From NCBI GenBank assembly GCA_023078685.1, contig JALGAS010000006.1, forward strand, positions 992,001 to 1,056,000: 64,000 nt of DNA. Direction: 5' to 3'. Both the position numbers and the translations under genes were made by a program. The DNA is from Neopestalotiopsis rosae. Taxonomy: Eukaryota; Ascomycota; Sordariomycetes; Amphisphaeriales; Sporocadaceae. Shown piece after piece: positions 11,762-24,406 of the stretch; position 1 is the stretch's first letter, and each line of letters begins with the position of its first letter. The notes below the pieces were generated by a model. It ran no database searches. It saw nothing but the letters and a program-made list of their open reading frames with translations, and had not been told where the DNA came from.

Positions 11762-12940
11762 ATGGCGACTGAAACGCCGTCACCACATCCGCAGTCGGAA
11801 CTCACGGCGCGGCTGTATAATGGCTTCACCATATACGCGATCCAGGGCCTGATAACGCCTATTCGATTGCTTAGAGGCTTGAACGAATGGATGTGGCCTA
11901 CTGGTGTCGCGCCAAACTTCATCAAAACCTACGAATCTCGACCTTACTTACCGACTCGGTAGGTATCTCTGCTATGTGGTATTTGACGCAAACTTTTACT
12001 AAAGTCTTCCAGCATCTTCTTTCCCAAGGATTATGATCAGACATCACCGGAAAATCTGCCCTTGCTTTTCAGTATTCATGGCGGCGGGTTCTGCATCGGT
12101 GGGCCGGAGGATGACGACCGTCTGAACAGGCGCTTTGCCGATGAGCACAAGTTCCTGGTCGTTGAGCTGAATTACCGAAAGGCTCCCTGGTATCCTTTTC
12201 CAACAGCAGTATATGACCTGGAGGCCCTGATGCTCGCCGTCATCGCCGATGAGAGCTTGCCCATTGACAAGTCCCGCGTGGCCATCACGGGGTACTCGGC
12301 AGGCGGAAACCTCACCCTTAGTGTTGCCCAGTTGCCAAGTATTCGCGAGAAGGTCAAGCCCTCGGCGTTGTTGCCTGTGTACGCGGCCACAGACATGGAG
12401 ATTCCCACCGAAGAACGTCTGAAGAGGCGTTACTACAAACCCGAACTGCGGCCCGGTGCGCGAGGTTCGCAAATTGATTTCCTGGCCACCATGTCGCCGA
12501 TTTTCAAGTGGAGCTACATCAACCCCGGCCAAGATTTGAGAGACCCTCTGCTGTCGCCATTCTATGCGGCACGCGACACGCTGCCGCCAAATATCTATGT
12601 GGTGGCGGCTGAGCTAGATCAACTCGGCCATGAGAATTGGCGGCTGGCTTGTAAATTGGCCGGTCGCCCCATCCCGCCTCCCGAAGACATCATCGGACAG
12701 AGAGTCCCGGCGAAACAGGAGGGTGCCCTCATCTTAGACGATGAGCGCTTTGCATGGCAACAGGATGGATCACAAGGCAGCATTCGGTGGTTGCTTATAC
12801 CTGACCAGATTCACGGCTTTGATCACATGCCTCCCAGGTGGTTCAATAACCTCCCTTCGTGGGAGGATGCGCAGACCAAGACGGAGAAGTACCAAAAGTT
12901 GCAGGCAGAGTGGCTCTATCAGGTTGTCTGGAAGAACTAG
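11762..12940 (+). CDS. Alpha/beta hydrolase fold-3 (HSL-type) esterase
   Basis: Exons 11762-11958 and 12013-12940 give 374 aa. The intron (GTAGGT donor, TTCCAG acceptor, 54 nt) joins CG to C as an Arg codon and keeps frame. The oxyanion-hole motif HGGG lies at residues 88-91 and the nucleophile elbow GYSAGG has Ser161. Asp268 (AAELDQLGHE) and His333 (IHGF) complete a credible catalytic triad. This is the arrangement of hormone-sensitive-lipase-like carboxylesterases such as arylacetamide deacetylase-like enzymes. No signal peptide is evident, but the N-terminal 40 residues include a moderately hydrophobic stretch that may associate with membrane. Substrate unknown. Confidence 0.88.
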
Positions 12941-15549
12941 GGAGCCAGTTCAGAATGGTGTCAACTGATTTGCAACACTCTGGAGTCCAGTCATCGTCGT
13001 ACTTGGCAATCGCGGACATGTTGTGGGAAGGATGCGTTGCACTGGTGGTGCTGATTGTGTGGGTATACAATGGCAATGTCGCAAGACACGGGCCCTCTCA
13101 ACTTTTTATATCATAACAGGCATGGTTGGCTTCCGCGACTTTTCATGTTTGTTTTTAAGTATGTCTGTGCTTGGTGGATTTTGTCGCAGTGACGAAGTCG
13201 CGGCCGTCAGTCTCATATTTACGACTATTCTTTCCTTCCAATGCGGGTCTTTTGTTTGGTCATACGTAGTCAACTTGCTGATCTGATCTTTAGATAATGT
13301 CGCTTGCTCTTGGATCACTTGGCACTCCTCTCATGAGTTGTTTCTGGAGACGATAGCAGTTCCTTTGTGACCGTACGCCGCAAGAAGTATGGTTGACAGC
13401 CAGCCATTCGTTTTCTAGCCGTGTTGAGGGGCACACGAGACGGTTTGAGGAAAGGCGCCAGGGCTCAGTTCGCATTTGGGACCTTGAGAGGACGGACCGT
13501 AGCGAGGGGGGTCCCCTGTCAACCAGGAGACCCTGATCAGATTGGACTGTTAGTGTACCTGCCCAGCCACTGGCTCGACTGGTTGGGCAAACAGCAGACA
13601 GTCAATCAGCAGAAGTCATGGTCGTGTTGCTGCATTCGGATGACCAGTCAAATGGGAAACTCCTCAGCTGGGCAAATCATTGTGTGCTTTGAGACTGGCT
13701 TGGTGCTGCATTTGTGAATGCACAACTGCTTAAAGGGCCGCCAATGAGCGGGACAAGCGTGCCATTGGAGGTCACTGTGGTTGATTTCTGGTCACTGAAT
13801 AACCAAGCATGGGAGCTATGCCGACGTCATCACGCGTCCCGTCTTTTAAGCTCCCGGCAGCCACGAGATCCGCCCCACAATATCGTGGTGGCATTCAATA
13901 ATGTTGGCCGAGAGAAATCTGTCACTGGAGAAGGCCCCGAGTTTGGGGATAGATCTCGTTGGGGATAGATCTGAAAGAAGACGAAAATTGTTCTCTGCCG
14001 TTGTCTAGAACCTCTATGGCATGTCGCTGTTTGTTTCCAAGTCGCTGGAACAGCCTGTAGGGTTACAATAAGGCAATGACTTTCGGCGCCCAATCTGATA
14101 GTAAGCAGATGGGTTGATACTATTCCGGTAGCCGAAGGGCTGATCTCGCTGCCCATGGGGACGGCATCTGGAGCAGTAGGTATTGGATGTACGTAACATG
14201 TGCCTTGACAGTTGACAGTATACTGGAAGTAAATTGTCGATCATTAAGATGAGACCGTTGCGCAAACTTCGACGGTGCGACTTAAGCATTTGCAGTATAT
14301 CCATGCCCACTGAGAGCCCGAAGAGTGCCCAACGCAGGGAAAAGCCCAGATCGACACTGGCTATGCGAAATTGAAATTCGCTATCGAGTTAGTGCGCTAC
14401 TCTCGCCAGCATCGTCGCCCCATACACGACCAATCTAGATCATGTCTTATGCCATGTTGCCGGTCAAATCAGCCAACATTGCTCGTTATTGACTCAGGTA
14501 CTCTTCTATTGAGCTGCTCTTAATGCCTCGACACTTTTGACAGACTGCCTAGGCACCTACCTAGCCCATGCATCTGGGAGGGGTTCCGGGAGCCAAACCA
14601 AAGCTTGCTTCGCTCGTCCACTTGGTCTCTTTTCATTTCCGGTATCGAAGAACACACGAACCAAATGGATGGGGTCTTTTCATATTAGCCAGCCTCCCAT
14701 TATAATCGCAACTGAAAACTTTTCTGTATAATTGAGTTTCCTATTGTTTGTCTCTAGTTTCTTTCGAACCGCTGTTGTGAAAGCACTTCTCCGTCTCCCT
14801 CGACAAAATCAAACCAGAAGGGTTTACAGTACCTCGTGCTTCCAGAACCACGCAGTCTGAGGTCACACGCAGTAGGCGCGGGGTGCGAAAGTCTAAAAAC
14901 CTGGAACGTTCGGTACGTTGGGTTCTAGATTCTGCCGCTGCGGCCCTCCAATCCGAGTCCACCCTTTCGACGCTCACCCGGGAAGAACAACGCATACCTT
15001 TGACACAACCCGTGAATCGACTCGGGCACTGCATTGAATTGTGTCGAACCTCGAGGCCGATCAAAATCGCTCACGAGTCTCTTGCTGCCTCTGCCTCTCT
15101 TATTGTGCTACAATTCCAAGGGGTCATCTCTCTCTCATTAGCACATACTTGGTTGTAACACTGCTGCGTCCGTCGGCACAGTTAGACAACCCCGGCTCCA
15201 GCACCTGGTCTACCTAAGGCACTGCCTGCTTCACTAGTCGGGCCACTCCACCCACCCAACAGACGCTATCAGCACCAACCATACAAAACCGGGGACGCTC
15301 CATCTGCCATTCGAGCCCATACATTACTTCTACTTTACCCCTCTGTCGTCATAGCCGCTATTTCGACCGCTTTACATCCCAACTCAATCCTTCCTTCCCG
15401 TCTTCCTTGGCTGGCAGTTTCACACTCTACCACATCCAGCATACAAAATCCTTCCGGCAGTTGACTATATACCCTTACTTTCCACACATTTACACACATA
15501 TATCCAGACTATATAGGCCGTATACCATTTGCGCACCCTTTGTCGCAAC
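12941..15549. other. Long intergenic region with a CT-rich 5' leader
   Basis: About 2.6 kb with no supportable gene. A perfect 14-bp direct repeat (TTGGGGATAGATCT) occurs at 13943-13956 and 13959-13972. From about 15180 to 15540 the plus strand is rich in C, T and CA steps (ccacccaccc, tcttccttgg), typical of the long pyrimidine-rich leaders of highly expressed fungal genes, and fits a 5' UTR/promoter for the gene starting at 15550. Confidence 0.5.
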
Positions 15550-17190
15550 ATGGCGTATCGTGCTTCTACCAGCGACTTTGTCCGGGGCGGCGATCGGTGG
15601 GACCGCGATCGATTCACCTATGAGCGGGACCGTTATGGCGACGAGAGGGAGCGTTTCGAAGAGCGTGACCGCACCGTGGTCCGTGGCCCTGGTGGTCGAT
15701 CCCGAGAGTCGGAAGTTGATGAAAGATATGAACGTCGCTCGTCGCGACCGTACGACGACGACCATGTTCGTGACAGGCGGTACTACGAAGACGACTACCG
15801 GTCCCGCCGCTCTTCTCCTCCGCCCGAGTTTGAGCGCAAGGTCTTTATCGAAAAGGAACGCGAGTACCGCAGTCCCTCGCCTCCTCGACGACCAGGCACT
15901 CTTCTGAGACGTCAGTCGTCGCTCGATACTTTTGACCGTCGCCCGCTTCCAAAGTTCTACGAGAGGGACGAGTATGGTCCCCCAGCCCGCCGTGGGGACT
16001 ATCGCCCCGAATATCGCCCAGAGCCCTACCAGCCAATCCCACTGCCCCGATCCAGGGCCCTACCCCCTCCCCGAGTCTACGCAGAGCGTGATCTCGACGA
16101 AATCAGAATTGCCGAGCCTGAGAGGTATGGCAACGATGACTTCCACTCATACCCAGAGCGAGTCCGCGAAAAGGAAGTGACCCGCACCCGTCGCCGCAGA
16201 GACCGCAGCGGCTCTACATCTAGCCACACAACCCGGAGGAGCCACAAGAGCCGTCACACCCACCACAGCAGCCACCGGAGCAGCTCCAGATCGTCCTCTA
16301 CGAGCAGGTCGAGCAGCAGCAGTGGCACCACCACTGTAACGGTCAAGAGCGAGTACCCCAAGAAGGGTAAGACAAGAATTCCCGGAAGGCTTGTCTCAAA
16401 GCGTGCTCTGATTGATTTGGGTTATCCTTTTGAGGAGGAGGTAAGTTTAGATACCAAGATGCCTAATGTTGAGTTGATACTTATGAACAATCAGGGCAAC
16501 ACTGTCATTGTGCAAAAAGCACTAGGACAAGAGAACATTGATGATTTACTGAAGCTCAGCGAGGACTACAAAAAGTCTGAGCTTGAGGTTCTCGACGCTC
16601 GTTCTCAACCCGGCAACATTGTCGAAGAACGGCGGACGGAGATTATAACTATGCCCCCAGCACCGCCGCCAGCGCCCGCAACGGTCATCGTACCACCTAC
16701 ACCCGCGCCACCACCCGCACCAGTCTATGTACAAGCACCCGCACCGCCGCCGCCTCCAGCTGAGGTCTTTGAAGAGACGACGCGGGTAGTGCGCGAGGCA
16801 TCCCCCGTACGCAGTTACCGCAGTTATTCTACTTCTGCTTCATCTCGGACGCCCATCGTTTACGAGGCGGCACCTCGGGAGTACAGCGAGCAGGTTGCTG
16901 TGGGGCCTCTTGCTATTGTTGGCGACCGGAGGCGAGACAGGGACATTAAGGCTGAAATTAGAGCTTTGGAGGCCGAAAGAGAACTTATCCGCCGGGAGAA
17001 GCACCACCACCACCATCATCACCACAGCCACAGCCCTGGACGTGAGCTTGTACGAGCTGAGCGTTTGAGCACGGGCGAGCTTGTGCTCTACGAGGAGACT
17101 GTGGAAAAGGTGGAGGAACCGCGGCGCGGGGTGCGCATTGAAAAGGACAAGAAAGGTAGGATGTCCATCAGCGTACCGAAGTATCGATAG
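15550..17190 (+). CDS. Arg/Ser-rich DUF8035-like protein with poly-His tract
   Basis: Translation starts at ATG 15550 (MAYRASTSDFVRGG). The first 250 residues are highly charged (RDR, YER, EERDR repeats), followed by an RS/SRS-rich segment near residues 225-265 and a conserved globular block with IPGRLVSKRALIDLGYPFEEE near residues 275-297. A consensus intron at 16441-16494 (GTAAGT..ATCAG, 54 nt) interrupts that block. It is a multiple of three with no stop, so unspliced RNA also reads through. Spliced length is 528 aa. A Pro/Ala-rich linker and a run of eight His (about residue 475 in the spliced form) follow, then a basic C-terminus. The family is widespread in Pezizomycotina and uncharacterised; the RS-rich composition hints at an RNA-associated or structural nuclear role, which is inference. 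Confidence 0.82.
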   Translation: MAYRASTSDFVRGGDRWDRDRFTYERDRYGDERERFEERDRTVVRGPGGRSRESEVDERYERRSSRPYDDDHVRDRRYYEDDYRSRRSSPPPEFERKVFIEKEREYRSPSPPRRPGTLLRRQSSLDTFDRRPLPKFYERDEYGPPARRGDYRPEYRPEPYQPIPLPRSRALPPPRVYAERDLDEIRIAEPERYGNDDFHSYPERVREKEVTRTRRRRDRSGSTSSHTTRRSHKSRHTHHSSHRSSSRSSSTSRSSSSSGTTTVTVKSEYPKKGKTRIPGRLVSKRALIDLGYPFEEEVSLDTKMPNVELILMNNQGNTVIVQKALGQENIDDLLKLSEDYKKSELEVLDARSQPGNIVEERRTEIITMPPAPPPAPATVIVPPTPAPPPAPVYVQAPAPPPPPAEVFEETTRVVREASPVRSYRSYSTSASSRTPIVYEAAPREYSEQVAVGPLAIVGDRRRDRDIKAEIRALEAERELIRREKHHHHHHHHSHSPGRELVRAERLSTGELVLYEETVEKVEEPRRGVRIEKDKKGRMSISVPKYR

Positions 17191-17884
17191 GTGAAGGTGC
17201 GCACACCGAATTGAGTCTTTGGGACCGTTGACTGACATCTTCACCAGGTCCGCCCCCGGGTATCATGAAAGCAATGCTTGCGACCTTGACTTAAAGAGCT
17301 CATCGCTCATCTGGGACAGCATGTGTTTTGATTAGGATATGCGATGATTTTGTACGGAAGCAACAGGGATATACCGATAGAGCCATCAACAGTGCAGCAC
17401 GGAGATCGACGAGCCAAGTGTTCAAGGCGTATGGATTTCGAAGAATCTTTTCTTGCAATTTTTCAATGTTTCAAGAAACGATGTATTCGTCAGAAAGCCT
17501 TGCATCAGACTTTGTACGGAGTTCCGACGAAAAGGATTCATGTAACGGCATTCTGGCGCTTGGGTAGTGCTTCTGGCCCGGCGCAAAGGTCAACTTTGGG
17601 ATGGCTCTTGATACGACATTATGACCATTTCTTTTCGAATAAATAAGACGGTTTATGTTTGAATCATGTACCATACTTATGTCACTTTCACCTAATCGAG
17701 GCGTTGGCTATATAAACAATTAATGAAAAATAAGTAAAAGCCACACAATTCTGTTTTCTGACTTAACATGTTTTCAAATGTGCTCTTTACTTATACTAAG
17801 CCAAAGAGAAGTCACCAACCACAATGCAGAAAGCCAGAATATGGTGTTAGAAGATCATCTGTTCTTGGAATGATGCAGTACACA
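17191..17884. other. Convergent 3' intergenic region
   Basis: The 3' ends of two convergent genes face each other here. AT-rich between about 17630 and 17800, consistent with 3' UTRs. No gene seen. Confidence 0.4.
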
Positions 17885-19100
17885 TCAATATATTGATATA
17901 GTGCTAACACCGGAGAGGTCATAGATAGCCACATCCTCACCCCCGATCTCTTGAGCATTGATGGGAGTTGGAGCCGGAAACCAAACAGACTCGTTGGAGT
18001 CGGGGTTGAGCGCACCACCCTCGGCGTAATGGAAAGCAGCCGGCGTGATGGTCTCAATATAGGTACTGTTGATACCATAGGACATCCAAGCAAAGAGACC
18101 GTCGGCAATCGAGTCACCGAGCAGGGTATACTCGAAAAAGGGGTCAATGTCGGCGGCCTCGGCGGCCAGGATGCTGTCCTCGGCATTGGTGGTCAGGGCC
18201 TGGGTGTTGGTATGGTACGGCGCGTTGGCCTCGACGGCGGCGATGAGGGACTGGTCAAAGAAGCCCTGGCCCACGTGGCTGGTCTGTATGTGGTTGTTGC
18301 CCAGCGTGCCGTTGGGGAAGAGAGTGGCGTTTTGGTGGATAAAAGTGTGAATGTGCGTGGCGCGGCCCGTGTAGTGACCGGGGAAGATGGTGGAAAACTC
18401 GGCTACGCCGTCGGCGTTGGTGGAGGTGATGCCGCGCAGCCAGGTCTTGTTGATGTTGGCCGTGTCGTTGGTGTTGCCGTTGCCGTCGGCGACGATGCCC
18501 GAGTAGACGCCCGTGGTATTGCAGTGCCATATCTCGAGCCACAGGTCCGGGTGCGGCTCGCAGGTGTTTACGTCGAATACTTGGAGGTCAAGGTACAGGG
18601 GGGTGCCGGCTTGGTCTTCGGTGATGTCGCTGCGGATGAGCTCGCCACCGACGTCTGTACGTGTTGAAGTTAGTTTGCTGGTCCTGATGTATTCATATAT
18701 ACGCTCCAGGAATCTTACAGTATGGGCCTTGGGTAACTTGAGGCATCATAATACAGGCAGAGTCATGGCCAAACAGAGTCGCAGCATCTGTATTCGGTGT
18801 AAAACCAAGACTGGTCTCGTTGTGCGAGGTGGCCAAGACCGAGTCAACATCACGCTTCTTCAAGCCACGACGGCTCCTGATTTCCTGGACTCGAGCAGCT
18901 CGGCGAGCAGCGTTGGTAGAGTCAAGACCACGGCTCTTGAGCTTGTTTGCGCAGTGGCTCAGATCAGCACGCTTCAGGCTCGAGTTTTCGAAAAACGTCT
19001 TACGCTCGGCCAGCTCTTGGGCGATGCTGTGGCTACCGTGGGCCGAGATCAAGCTGGCCATGGCCGCCAGACCAAAGATGGTAGAAGAAAGGACAAGCAT
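17885..19100 (-). CDS. Secreted intradiol ring-cleavage dioxygenase-like protein
   Basis: Exons 19100-18719 and 18654-17885 (383 aa). The 64-nt intron (GTAAGA donor, GTACAG acceptor) splits the Tyr128 codon of GPYYVGGELIRSD. A signal peptide is visible (MLVLSSTIFGLAAMASLISA, then HG). The intradiol dioxygenase Fe(III) ligands are all in place: Tyr178 in GVYSG, Tyr222 in PGHYTGR, His228 and His230 in THIH. Enzymes of this extracellular fungal class cleave catechol-type aromatics, and some act on lignin-derived or plant phenolics. Several N-glycosylation sequons (NTT, NDT, NKT, NAT, NGT, NST) fit secretion. The C-terminus is longer than the catalytic core. Catalytic function is well supported; the natural substrate is unknown. 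Confidence 0.9.
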
Positions 19101-19190
19101 ATTGATCTAATTACAAGCAGAACGTGGTAGTGGGAAGGTGCTCTGAAGATCTGAGAGAGACTTGATCAATCAGAACGATCCAGTCCATCT

Positions 19191-19200
19191 TTTATATATC
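19191..19200 (-). promoter_or_regulatory. TATA-like box of the intradiol dioxygenase gene
   Basis: On the minus strand the sequence reads GATATATAAA, about 90 bases upstream of the dioxygenase ATG. It is the only strong TATA-like element just ahead of the start. Promoter use is inferred. Confidence 0.5.
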
Positions 19201-21278
19201 TCAGCAACTCCTCTTCCCCTTGGTTTGGCAGATTCCATAATCCATCCTGTTCTCTGGCCGCACTTGGCAGTTTGTATAAGCAAAACCCAGATAAGGCCTG
19301 ACCGTTGTTCGAGTATGAAGCCCGCGATCCACAAAGTCCCCTTTGTGGGTAATCCCTTTCCAAATGGGTAAGTAGTACCGACTCACGGCGATATGCTATG
19401 AGAAATCAGAACACTCCGAGTCGTCCTTCATACCACTCACTGGACTCAAGCGGATCAAGATAGTATCCACGACGATGGAACTTCCGTGGAGCTGGTGTCC
19501 GGCCCTTTTCCATTTGACTCGGACCGGAGCCGCAATCTTGGCAAGAAGATCAATCTCGCGATCAAATTCCTGCCCACTCTCCGAGCCCCAGAAACCAGTT
19601 GCCAAGAAGAGCCAGTCCCTCAATGATTCCGCCATGATGCTTGATGCTTTGCTCGTCGACCCATCGGACCCGCACTCTTATCTTCATTTTGCGGTCATCG
19701 CTCTGCCGCACAGATCGCGAGTGGATAGACCCGAAAATTGAATTTTCGGTCATTCATGCTGCTGGTTTGACAAAGGCAAAGTAGATTGTGCTGTACTTGT
19801 AGACAAAACAGACGCAACTGGCAAGATGTGAGTAGAAGACGTACACAAGGAGAAGATACCACGCTGCAATACATGCTGCTCCTTCCGCAGTATTGTTTCT
19901 AGGTGTCTTTCTCTATACCGATAGCAATACAGATCTTTCTTTTTAAGCTTATTCACACCGCCGTGACGTTGAGAAACGTCTCTTGGGATGATGTTTCCTG
20001 ATTTCTGCACGGCCCAGTTGCCGGAAGGCATCTCCACCCCCACCACCCGAAGCCAAGTGCGGATACCTTCTATAGAGATCTAGGGGCAAGGAAATATGCA
20101 TCATAGATAGGTAAACTAATGGAGATCATCATTTATGCTTCTTCAGGCCGAATGGGCCGATTCGAAATCGACTCAACTGAGCACTGGTTGCATTTCAGGC
20201 ATTAAGCCGCTCCTGCGAACTCCACTATCTCATTCGCAAGGTGTATACTACAATTACCGGATCCGGACGGCTTGTTGGCTACTTTCAGTTAAGTAGTCCA
20301 ATCTCATTGGCTGTCTACTAACGACGACTGAACAAAAGTATTGCCACTGGAGTGGATCTATCGAGATATATATTGGCTTGACTCAAGACATCTTGATGAC
20401 AAAGCGGACATTCCAGGGCTGCGCCAGGCGGTCCATCGGCTACTACATATTCTGTACATCCACTGTCGCGGTATTATTCCTCGGCGAGATTCCGTCAGTC
20501 TAAATCTATACTTCTCGGGAATCACGATACGAAAATCGATCAAGTTTTCACATTATCATAAGGCGACTCAAACTCTTCACTCGTTCGAACTTGGCACCTG
20601 AGCGAGGATCGTACTGAATCAAGCCGTACACGTATTCCCACCCAGCCAGCATCTTTTGATCACCACACTAGAAATTTACTTCGAGAATACAGTGACTTGA
20701 TAAATGGAAGGCGTCCAACGCGCGGTATTTGGGTGAGGAAAATAACATATCAATTGCCCCAGTTTGTAGTCGGTTCGGCATGATGCTAGATCGAGTACTA
20801 GTCCAAGCGCGTGTGGGTTTGATAATCCAAAACGACTATACTGACCTGAATAATGGGTCCGGAATTGTTCTTAGCCGACTGACCTCGCTTTCGCGTGAAA
20901 TCTATCCCGAGTCCCGAGCATTATTACTGACATATGATGTCAAATTCGGGGCGCGACGACTTGTAGCTGTGTTGCACTCGTTATCCATGCAAATGAACGG
21001 ATGTGCCTCTTTGAGGGAGGCCTCAATATGGAGTCTGCAAGGGAACATGCATTGATGCGACTCTTGGATTGCATCGTTGTAAAAAAAAAGTTACTCAACG
21101 CTAGTTAATGCTCAGAGTGACTGGGCTCTGTACCAGCAGCCTATTTTAAACAAAAGAAAACCCCTCTCAATAACATGATTTCCAGAACGCCTCAGCCCTG
21201 AACAAAAGTCTTACAGAAAAAAAGAAAAAGAAATTACACTTATGTCGTCCATCGCCGTCTCTAGTGAGAGCTTCTCGC
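19201..21278. other. Gene-free stretch
   Basis: Two kilobases with only unsupported short frames on both strands (longest 108 codons at 20729-21055, no recognisable domain). Starts with the dioxygenase upstream region and ends in the 3' flank of the flavin monooxygenase. Confidence 0.4.
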
Positions 21279-23075
21279 TCACAGCCGGGTAACAGGAGGA
21301 GACCATGTCTTGACATTGACGCTCGTGTTAGACGAAGCAATCGAGCCGTCCTTGTTGATCCCCATCTCGCCGCCGGCGTGATTGCGCTTAAAGGCCTCGA
21401 TGATTGCGTCGCGATCCTCATTAACCTTGATGATAGCCGCGCGGGCACCGGCCCAGGCCTTGCGCTTTCCGGTATCAAAGAGGCGCAGCAGGTGAGGAGT
21501 GTAGACGCCGTTGGCGCACATGTTGTAGAACTTGCGGTCCCGCCACCAGAAGCTCCAGGCCGCGCTGCTCCAGCCGAGGTTGTCGTACAGGCCTGTCCCG
21601 GCGCACTCGTGCACCCATTTCAGCCAAAGATGGGGCTTGAGCTTGCCCTTGTAGTGGCTGGTGTACTTTTGGCGGCCGTGGGTGAGCCAGGGCTGGTACT
21701 CGTAGATCCACTGCCACATGGTCTGCGTGTCCGGGAGGGAGGACTTACCGGCCCAGACCTGGGCGACGGCCATGGCGGTGAGGTCTCTCATGGTGCCGCC
21801 GCTCTCGGGGACCATGGGGTAGCATAGGCAGGCGACCGAATCGGGGTACTCTGGTGGGAAGACGTTCTGGTACAGGTTGGGCAGCGGGAACTTGGGGTCG
21901 ATGATGGTCCAGGTCAGGGCGTCGTTGAGGATGCCAAAGTCATTGTCGTAACCGGTGCCGAGAATGATGGCATCTACATCGTCCAGGAGCTGACCATTTT
22001 CAAGCTGCACCATCTTGGGGCCGATTATGGCCTTAACGGCGGCAACTGGTTCAATCTTTTTGGCACGGCACATAGGGATGAGGTCATCACTGATGACGGG
22101 CGTAGAGTAATCTTCACAGCCAGGAGAGGGCTCGAATCCCCAGGCCGGATCCTGAGGACCCCAAGCAGCCTCCACCATCTTGTTCATGGCCCAATCGGTA
22201 AGCTTGGCATAGGTCTTTGGGACGTACTCGCCTAGCCAAAAGGCAAGTCTGGTCGCAGTCCACGAGGATGAAAAGTCCAGAGCTTTGCCCTCCTTGTTGA
22301 CTCGCGGCAGAATCTTGGCACCTCGACGATGGGAGAGGTATGTCTGACCTGCTGCAGAGGTGAGGTCTGTTGCAATGTCAGCTGCAGTATTTCCGAGACC
22401 AAGAACAATCACATTCTGGTCCTGGAATTCCTGGGCGTTGTTGTAGGCGATGGAATGCAGGATACGGCCTTCGAATCGCTCTTGGCCCTGGATCTTAGGC
22501 CGCTTTGGAATGGTATCACAGCCGGTAGCCCAAACAATCTTGTCAAACTCGCGAGGGTAATCTTCGTCTTCAAATTGCAGGAGCCATTTCGTGTCAAGTT
22601 CGTTCCTCTTCACTGAAATGGCTGTCTTGTTGAACTCAATGTATGCCTCGAGGCCAGTGTCTCTGACATATGACTGCCAATATTTACCCCAGATAGGGGC
22701 GGTGACGTGAAGAGGAAAGTCTGAATTGCTTGTGTATGAGCTTGAGTTCATATCGATAGTGATTATTTATTCAGAGTCTTACCATCCGGAACAGGATAAT
22801 CAGAAATAGGACAAGAAAACTTGCTAGTCTGATAGGTTGTGCAGTTGATGGTGGATACATGATCGGGGTGCTCAGATTGTGTCCAAACACCACCTACATT
22901 CGGTCGCCTCTCAAATGCCGTGACATCGAAGCCTTCATCCAGGAGACTTTTGAGTGCCGAAACTCCTGCCGGACCTGGGGAAAAGATTTGTTAGATGACA
23001 ACAAGTTATGAACCATGCTTGGCGATGCTCACCTGCTCCAACGACAGCGATTGTAGCTGGTTTCGAGGCCATCAT
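21279..23075 (-). CDS. Flavin-containing monooxygenase (FMO/BVMO-like)
   Basis: Exons 23075-23033, 22974-22783 and 22720-21279, giving 558 aa. Introns of 58 and 62 nt (GTGAGC..CCCCAG and GTAAGA..TTCAG) both restore frame, and the first rebuilds the FAD Rossmann motif VVGAGPAG (residues 11-18), followed by ERRPNVGGVW. An FMO-type signature FEGRILHSIAY lies near residue 161, and the NADPH-binding motif VLGLGNTAAD at 184-193. WATGCDTIP follows the usual ATG-type motif of the family. The enzyme should be an NAD(P)H-dependent flavoprotein oxygenating a soft nucleophile or ketone; fungal members occur in both catabolic and secondary metabolic pathways. The exact substrate class cannot be told. Confidence 0.9.
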
Positions 23076-24406
23076 TGCTTTCAATCTCCGTATATAACTT
23101 TGAATGATGACCACAACTCGGCCACTGTTCCTCTTGGTGATTGACTTTTCTCCTGATAAAAAGGATGGTGGAAGTTGATCAGTTAGTATGATTCGATCCT
23201 CCCAGAATGAACACTGGAATGGCAAGCCGCAAGCACATTTAAATACTGTTTGTATTGGCTTTTAGGACTTTGGAGATTCGTAAAACATCAAAAATCTGAA
23301 GGAGTAGGAAAATAAGGTGAGGCTTTCCATAGTGTGCAGGTCCTGAGCTCGGCAGTGCTTCCGGGCGGGCGGTATACCCGCGAGTTGTTGTTTCAAGTCC
23401 ATGACAATTACTGTTAACACGGCAGATGATAGCTCGATTCTGCAAGTGATCATGCCAGAGATTTCAGTGATCGGCAATCCGACTCAGACAAGTGACGGTC
23501 TTTACTATGACCACGATCGTATAGCAGATGTACAGAAGAGTTACTAAATATAATGCTTCGTGGAAGTGGAGTGCCGTTGAGGCGTATACAAGGCAATAGT
23601 AAGCAAAGGGCCCCAGCCAGTGAGTAGGTCCGCTGTAGTGGGGGGAAACAAGCACTGGGACCAGCTGAATGGGCGGGCGGGTAGCGGAGCCATTTCAAAT
23701 GTTGGCGCCCTAAGGCAAGGTACCGAGGTACCCACCTACGACTGAGCCGCCCAAGGCCCCCAGACCCAACCTGGATTCAAGTAAGCCACGATCCGAGAAT
23801 GAGATCATTTCGTCTTTCAACATTTATTAGATAGAGGACGATTCAAACCCCATTACAACCACAAATCTCTGTATTGCCTACTGTGGCTTTGAATGCGGCA
23901 TTGGCAGATACTTGATGTCCGGAATCAAGCAATCAAGGGTAGCAATGAGATGCAAGTACACTTGTCTGTCTGCCTCTGCTGCCCATGAGGCCATGATGAG
24001 TTGATTCCGTTGGTGAGCTGGTATTTGAACATCCGCTTGAGAAGAAGCAATACGTCAGACCAACCGACTGGGTTCTCCTTGCATGGCTCGGCAAACCCTC
24101 AAGCAAACATTTATACCCTTTCCCCATCATGGCTACGGGAAGGGAGGGGGAACATCAAACGCGCCGGTGCGAAAAGCATGAAAGGTGTTAACTGCTGGCT
24201 GTCCCTCCATGTGAAGCTACGGGCAACCGGACTGGGGACTATCCGCCGGCATTCACACTAAAAGTATGGAGCTACAAGGATGGTTTGCTGGAGCTCGTCT
24301 GAGGGTTATCCATTGAGAAATAAACACTCGGACGACCTCGACAGTAATAAGACCTCTCGGAGACTCCTTACATAACTAAGATCTTGTGTATCTTGAGGTC
24401 ATTGTC
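23076..24406. other. Divergent intergenic region
   Basis: Promoter region between the monooxygenase (minus) and the RNase H-like gene (plus). A few short frames up to 96 codons without domains; nothing else recognised. Confidence 0.4.

Noticed and set aside
17951..18667. 238-codon plus-strand frame over the dioxygenase
   Set aside because: Antisense shadow, Gly/Val-rich composition; the minus strand carries the Fe ligands.
20729..21055. 108-codon plus-strand frame
   Set aside because: No recognisable domain or homology pattern; likely chance.
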